From contig JALQPE010002554.1 in assembly GCA_030407315.1 (NCBI GenBank), forward strand, positions 124,001 through 188,000: DNA of 64,000 nucleotides, in the 5' to 3' direction. The stretch is from Asparagopsis taxiformis (taxonomy: Eukaryota; Rhodophyta; Florideophyceae; Bonnemaisoniales; Bonnemaisoniaceae). A program made the translations under genes and the position numbers. Each line of letters begins with the position of its first letter. The first letter of the stretch is position 1. Shown here one piece after another: positions 62,427-64,000 of the stretch. The notes below the pieces were generated by a model. That model did no database searches, was not told the origin of the DNA, and was given only the letters and a program-made list of their open reading frames with translations.

Positions 62427-64000
62427 TCGGTCCTCCTAAAAACAAGTCGTACGCTCAGGATGGACCTGAAAGGAGTGTGAATGTTCGATGCGCTGATGCG
62501 CAAGTTAAGAGACCAGAAAAGCCAGGAAGGGCTGTTCCAAGGCAGGAGAAGGGCCGTGTAGAGCCGAGAGTCTTGGAAGCTGAATCAAATACTATTGTTG
62601 GGAAAGAAAGCATCACTACTGATGAACCTATACCAGTAGATCCATTATTGGTTTTCCATGGAAAGTTGAACGGATTACCAGTCCAAGTATTGAAAGATGA
62701 TGGATGCAATACCAACGTAGTAGGGGCCGAGTTTCTGAGGAAGCAGAAATCTCGAGGAAATTTCATGATTCAGAAAGAGAAAATACAAGTCTCACACTCT
62801 CGAAAAGGTTCCACGGAAGAAGCATCTGAAGTAATCATCAAAGGAACATTGAATATGGGTTCACATACCTATACATCAAATTGGGTTGTTGCCAATTGTA
62901 GGTATGATGTTCTTTTGGGGATGCCATGGCATGTCGCCCACAATCCAGTTATCGATTACAAGAAAAGGATTGTGAAATGTGGCCATCAGTTGCTTCACGC
63001 CTGTAAAGATCCTGATGATCCAAGGATTCATGTGACGAATCTTGGAGTGAGAAAATTCAGAAAAATGTTACGGAACAGGAAGAACAGTAATGACTTTGAA
63101 GTGTATCAAGTGTTCGAAAAGGAAAATATTCAGGGAATGAAAGGTTCCAAACACAGTGAGAGGTTGGGGAAGTTACTGACAAAGTACCAGGAAGTGTTCA
63201 GAAGTGATCTTCCAGATGGACTTCCTCCCAAGCGAACAGTAGATCACGCGATCGATGTTCAGAAAGATGCTAAACCTCCACTGAGACCTCTATTTCAGCT
63301 GTCTCCCGCGGAACTAAGAGCAGCTAAAGAATATGTCGAGGAACTGCTGAAGAAAGGAAAAATAAGATCAAGTAAGTCACCTTATGGAGCTCCTCTGTTC
63401 TTTGTCAAAGAGAAAGAAAAACTTCGTGGAGTAGTCGATTATCGAGCTTTGAATCGAATCACGAAGAGGAACAATGCTCCATTGCCGAGATCTGATGAAA
63501 TGTTTGATCGCCTTGGGGGATCAAAATATTTTTCAAAACTAGACCTCAAGACGGGGTTCCATCAGATCAGGGTGAAGCCGGAAGACATCGAGAAAACAGC
63601 GTTTAATACAAAATATGGGCAGTTCGAATATCTTGTCATGCCTATGGGTTTGTGTAACGCTCCTGCAACGTTTCAGACCTTGATGAACCAGATTTTCTAT
63701 GATTGCATTGATGTTTTCTTGGTTGTTTACATGGATGATCTACTAGTATTCAGCAAGACGGAAGAGGAACATTTTCGGAATTTGGAAACTGTATTGGAAC
63801 GTCTGAAAAGAAATGAATTGTACGTTTCTCCAAAGAAATGTGAATTCCTTCAGACAGAGATCGACTTCTTGGGATTTTTGGTTGGTAGAGACGGCATCAG
63901 GGTTAATCCTGAAAAGGTTAACGTCCTTAAAACCTGGCCAAAACCAAAATCATTGACAGAGTTGAGAAGTTTCCTTGGTCTCTTACAGTTTTTCCGAAGG
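62370..64000 (+). CDS. Pol of the second gypsy element: protease and reverse transcriptase, open at window end
   Basis: The frame is open from just after a TAA near 62367, is -1 relative to gag, and overlaps gag by about 57 nt. No stop occurs to 64000. The protease is at about 62640-62960, with VQVLKDDGCNTNVVGAEFL holding the active-site Asp (here DDG rather than the usual DTG/DSG) and YDVLLGMPWHVAHNP as the closing block. RT follows: APLFFVKEKEKLRGVVDYRA, YFSKLDLKTGFHQIRVKPED, LVMPMGLCNAPATFQTLMNQ, VVYMDDLLVF with the catalytic Asp pair, and ELRSFLGLLQFFRR at the edge. All RT motifs are intact. Expression probably needs -1 frameshifting in the overlap; GGAAAAC just before the gag stop is a candidate slip site. 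Confidence 0.92.

Larger units (their letters stand above)
60540..64000 (+). mobile_element. Second Ty3/gypsy element, 5' part, cut by window edge
   Basis: A probable 5' LTR (60540-61496) is followed by gag and by pol with protease and RT, still open at the window end. RT motifs are gypsy-type. It differs from the 2321-50010 element in Gag, GC content and direction. The 3' half and 3' LTR lie outside. Confidence 0.9.

Overview
The window is nuclear DNA of a eukaryote, and almost all of it is mobile DNA. It shows nested LTR retrotransposons, a PIF/Harbinger element, a pogo-like relic, a CACTA-like element and decayed scraps of host-type genes (argJ, PWP2, a glycosyltransferase, a TIR-domain gene). 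Spliceosomal introns are not evident, intact genes are few and compact, and element types alternate sharply in base composition. This mix recalls florideophyte red algae such as Chondrus. That is an inference from general character, not an identification.

The backbone is one Ty3/gypsy chromovirus on the minus strand, from 2321 to 50010. It is bounded by two ~790-bp LTRs (2321-3111, 49225-50010) and a 5-bp target duplication, ATAAC, on both sides. In its own direction it reads 5' LTR, gag (48646-46715), protease (46670-46071), RT/RNase H (32529-30466, broken), integrase with chromodomain (30425-28938), a ~2 kb GC-rich spacer, then an extra gene in the opposite direction that starts just inside the 3' LTR (3286-3606 continued at 24471-26967). 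That antisense ORF encodes a large coiled-coil protein. A weakly similar one lies at 42597-44825, next to another possible LTR.

Two large blocks interrupt this element. The first (3607-24468) splits the antisense ORF. It has CACTA-type ends, subterminal ACAGT repeats and a 2-bp duplication (CT), and removing it restores the reading frame. Inside it are decayed genes for a TIR-domain protein, a membrane protein and ornithine acetyltransferase (argJ). It also holds a 74-bp array, a 172-bp array and a three-unit ~1.05-kb array carrying large palindromes, into which an intact young Ty1/copia element (12224-16999) has inserted. The second block (about 32531-45990) lies between protease and RT. It holds a DUF7869-type gene, a ParB/Srx-DNA methyltransferase fusion on the same strand, a shortened relative of the DUF7869 gene, PWP2 and glycosyltransferase relics, and the second antisense-ORF protein.

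Right of the backbone come a PIF/Harbinger element (50325-54351, AGT duplication, ~485-bp inverted repeats, both genes with in-frame stops), a pogo/Tigger relic, a secreted Cys-rich protein gene (57492-58211) and a 66-residue secreted peptide gene (60307-60507). Last is the 5' part of a second gypsy element (60540 to the window end). Its probable LTR holds five tandem hairpins with a constant 15-nt loop and compensating stem changes.

Items that seem new to me are the methyltransferase/DUF7869 island, the antisense retrotransposon ORF family, the covarying LTR hairpins and the many unrelated perfect palindromes inside decayed genes.
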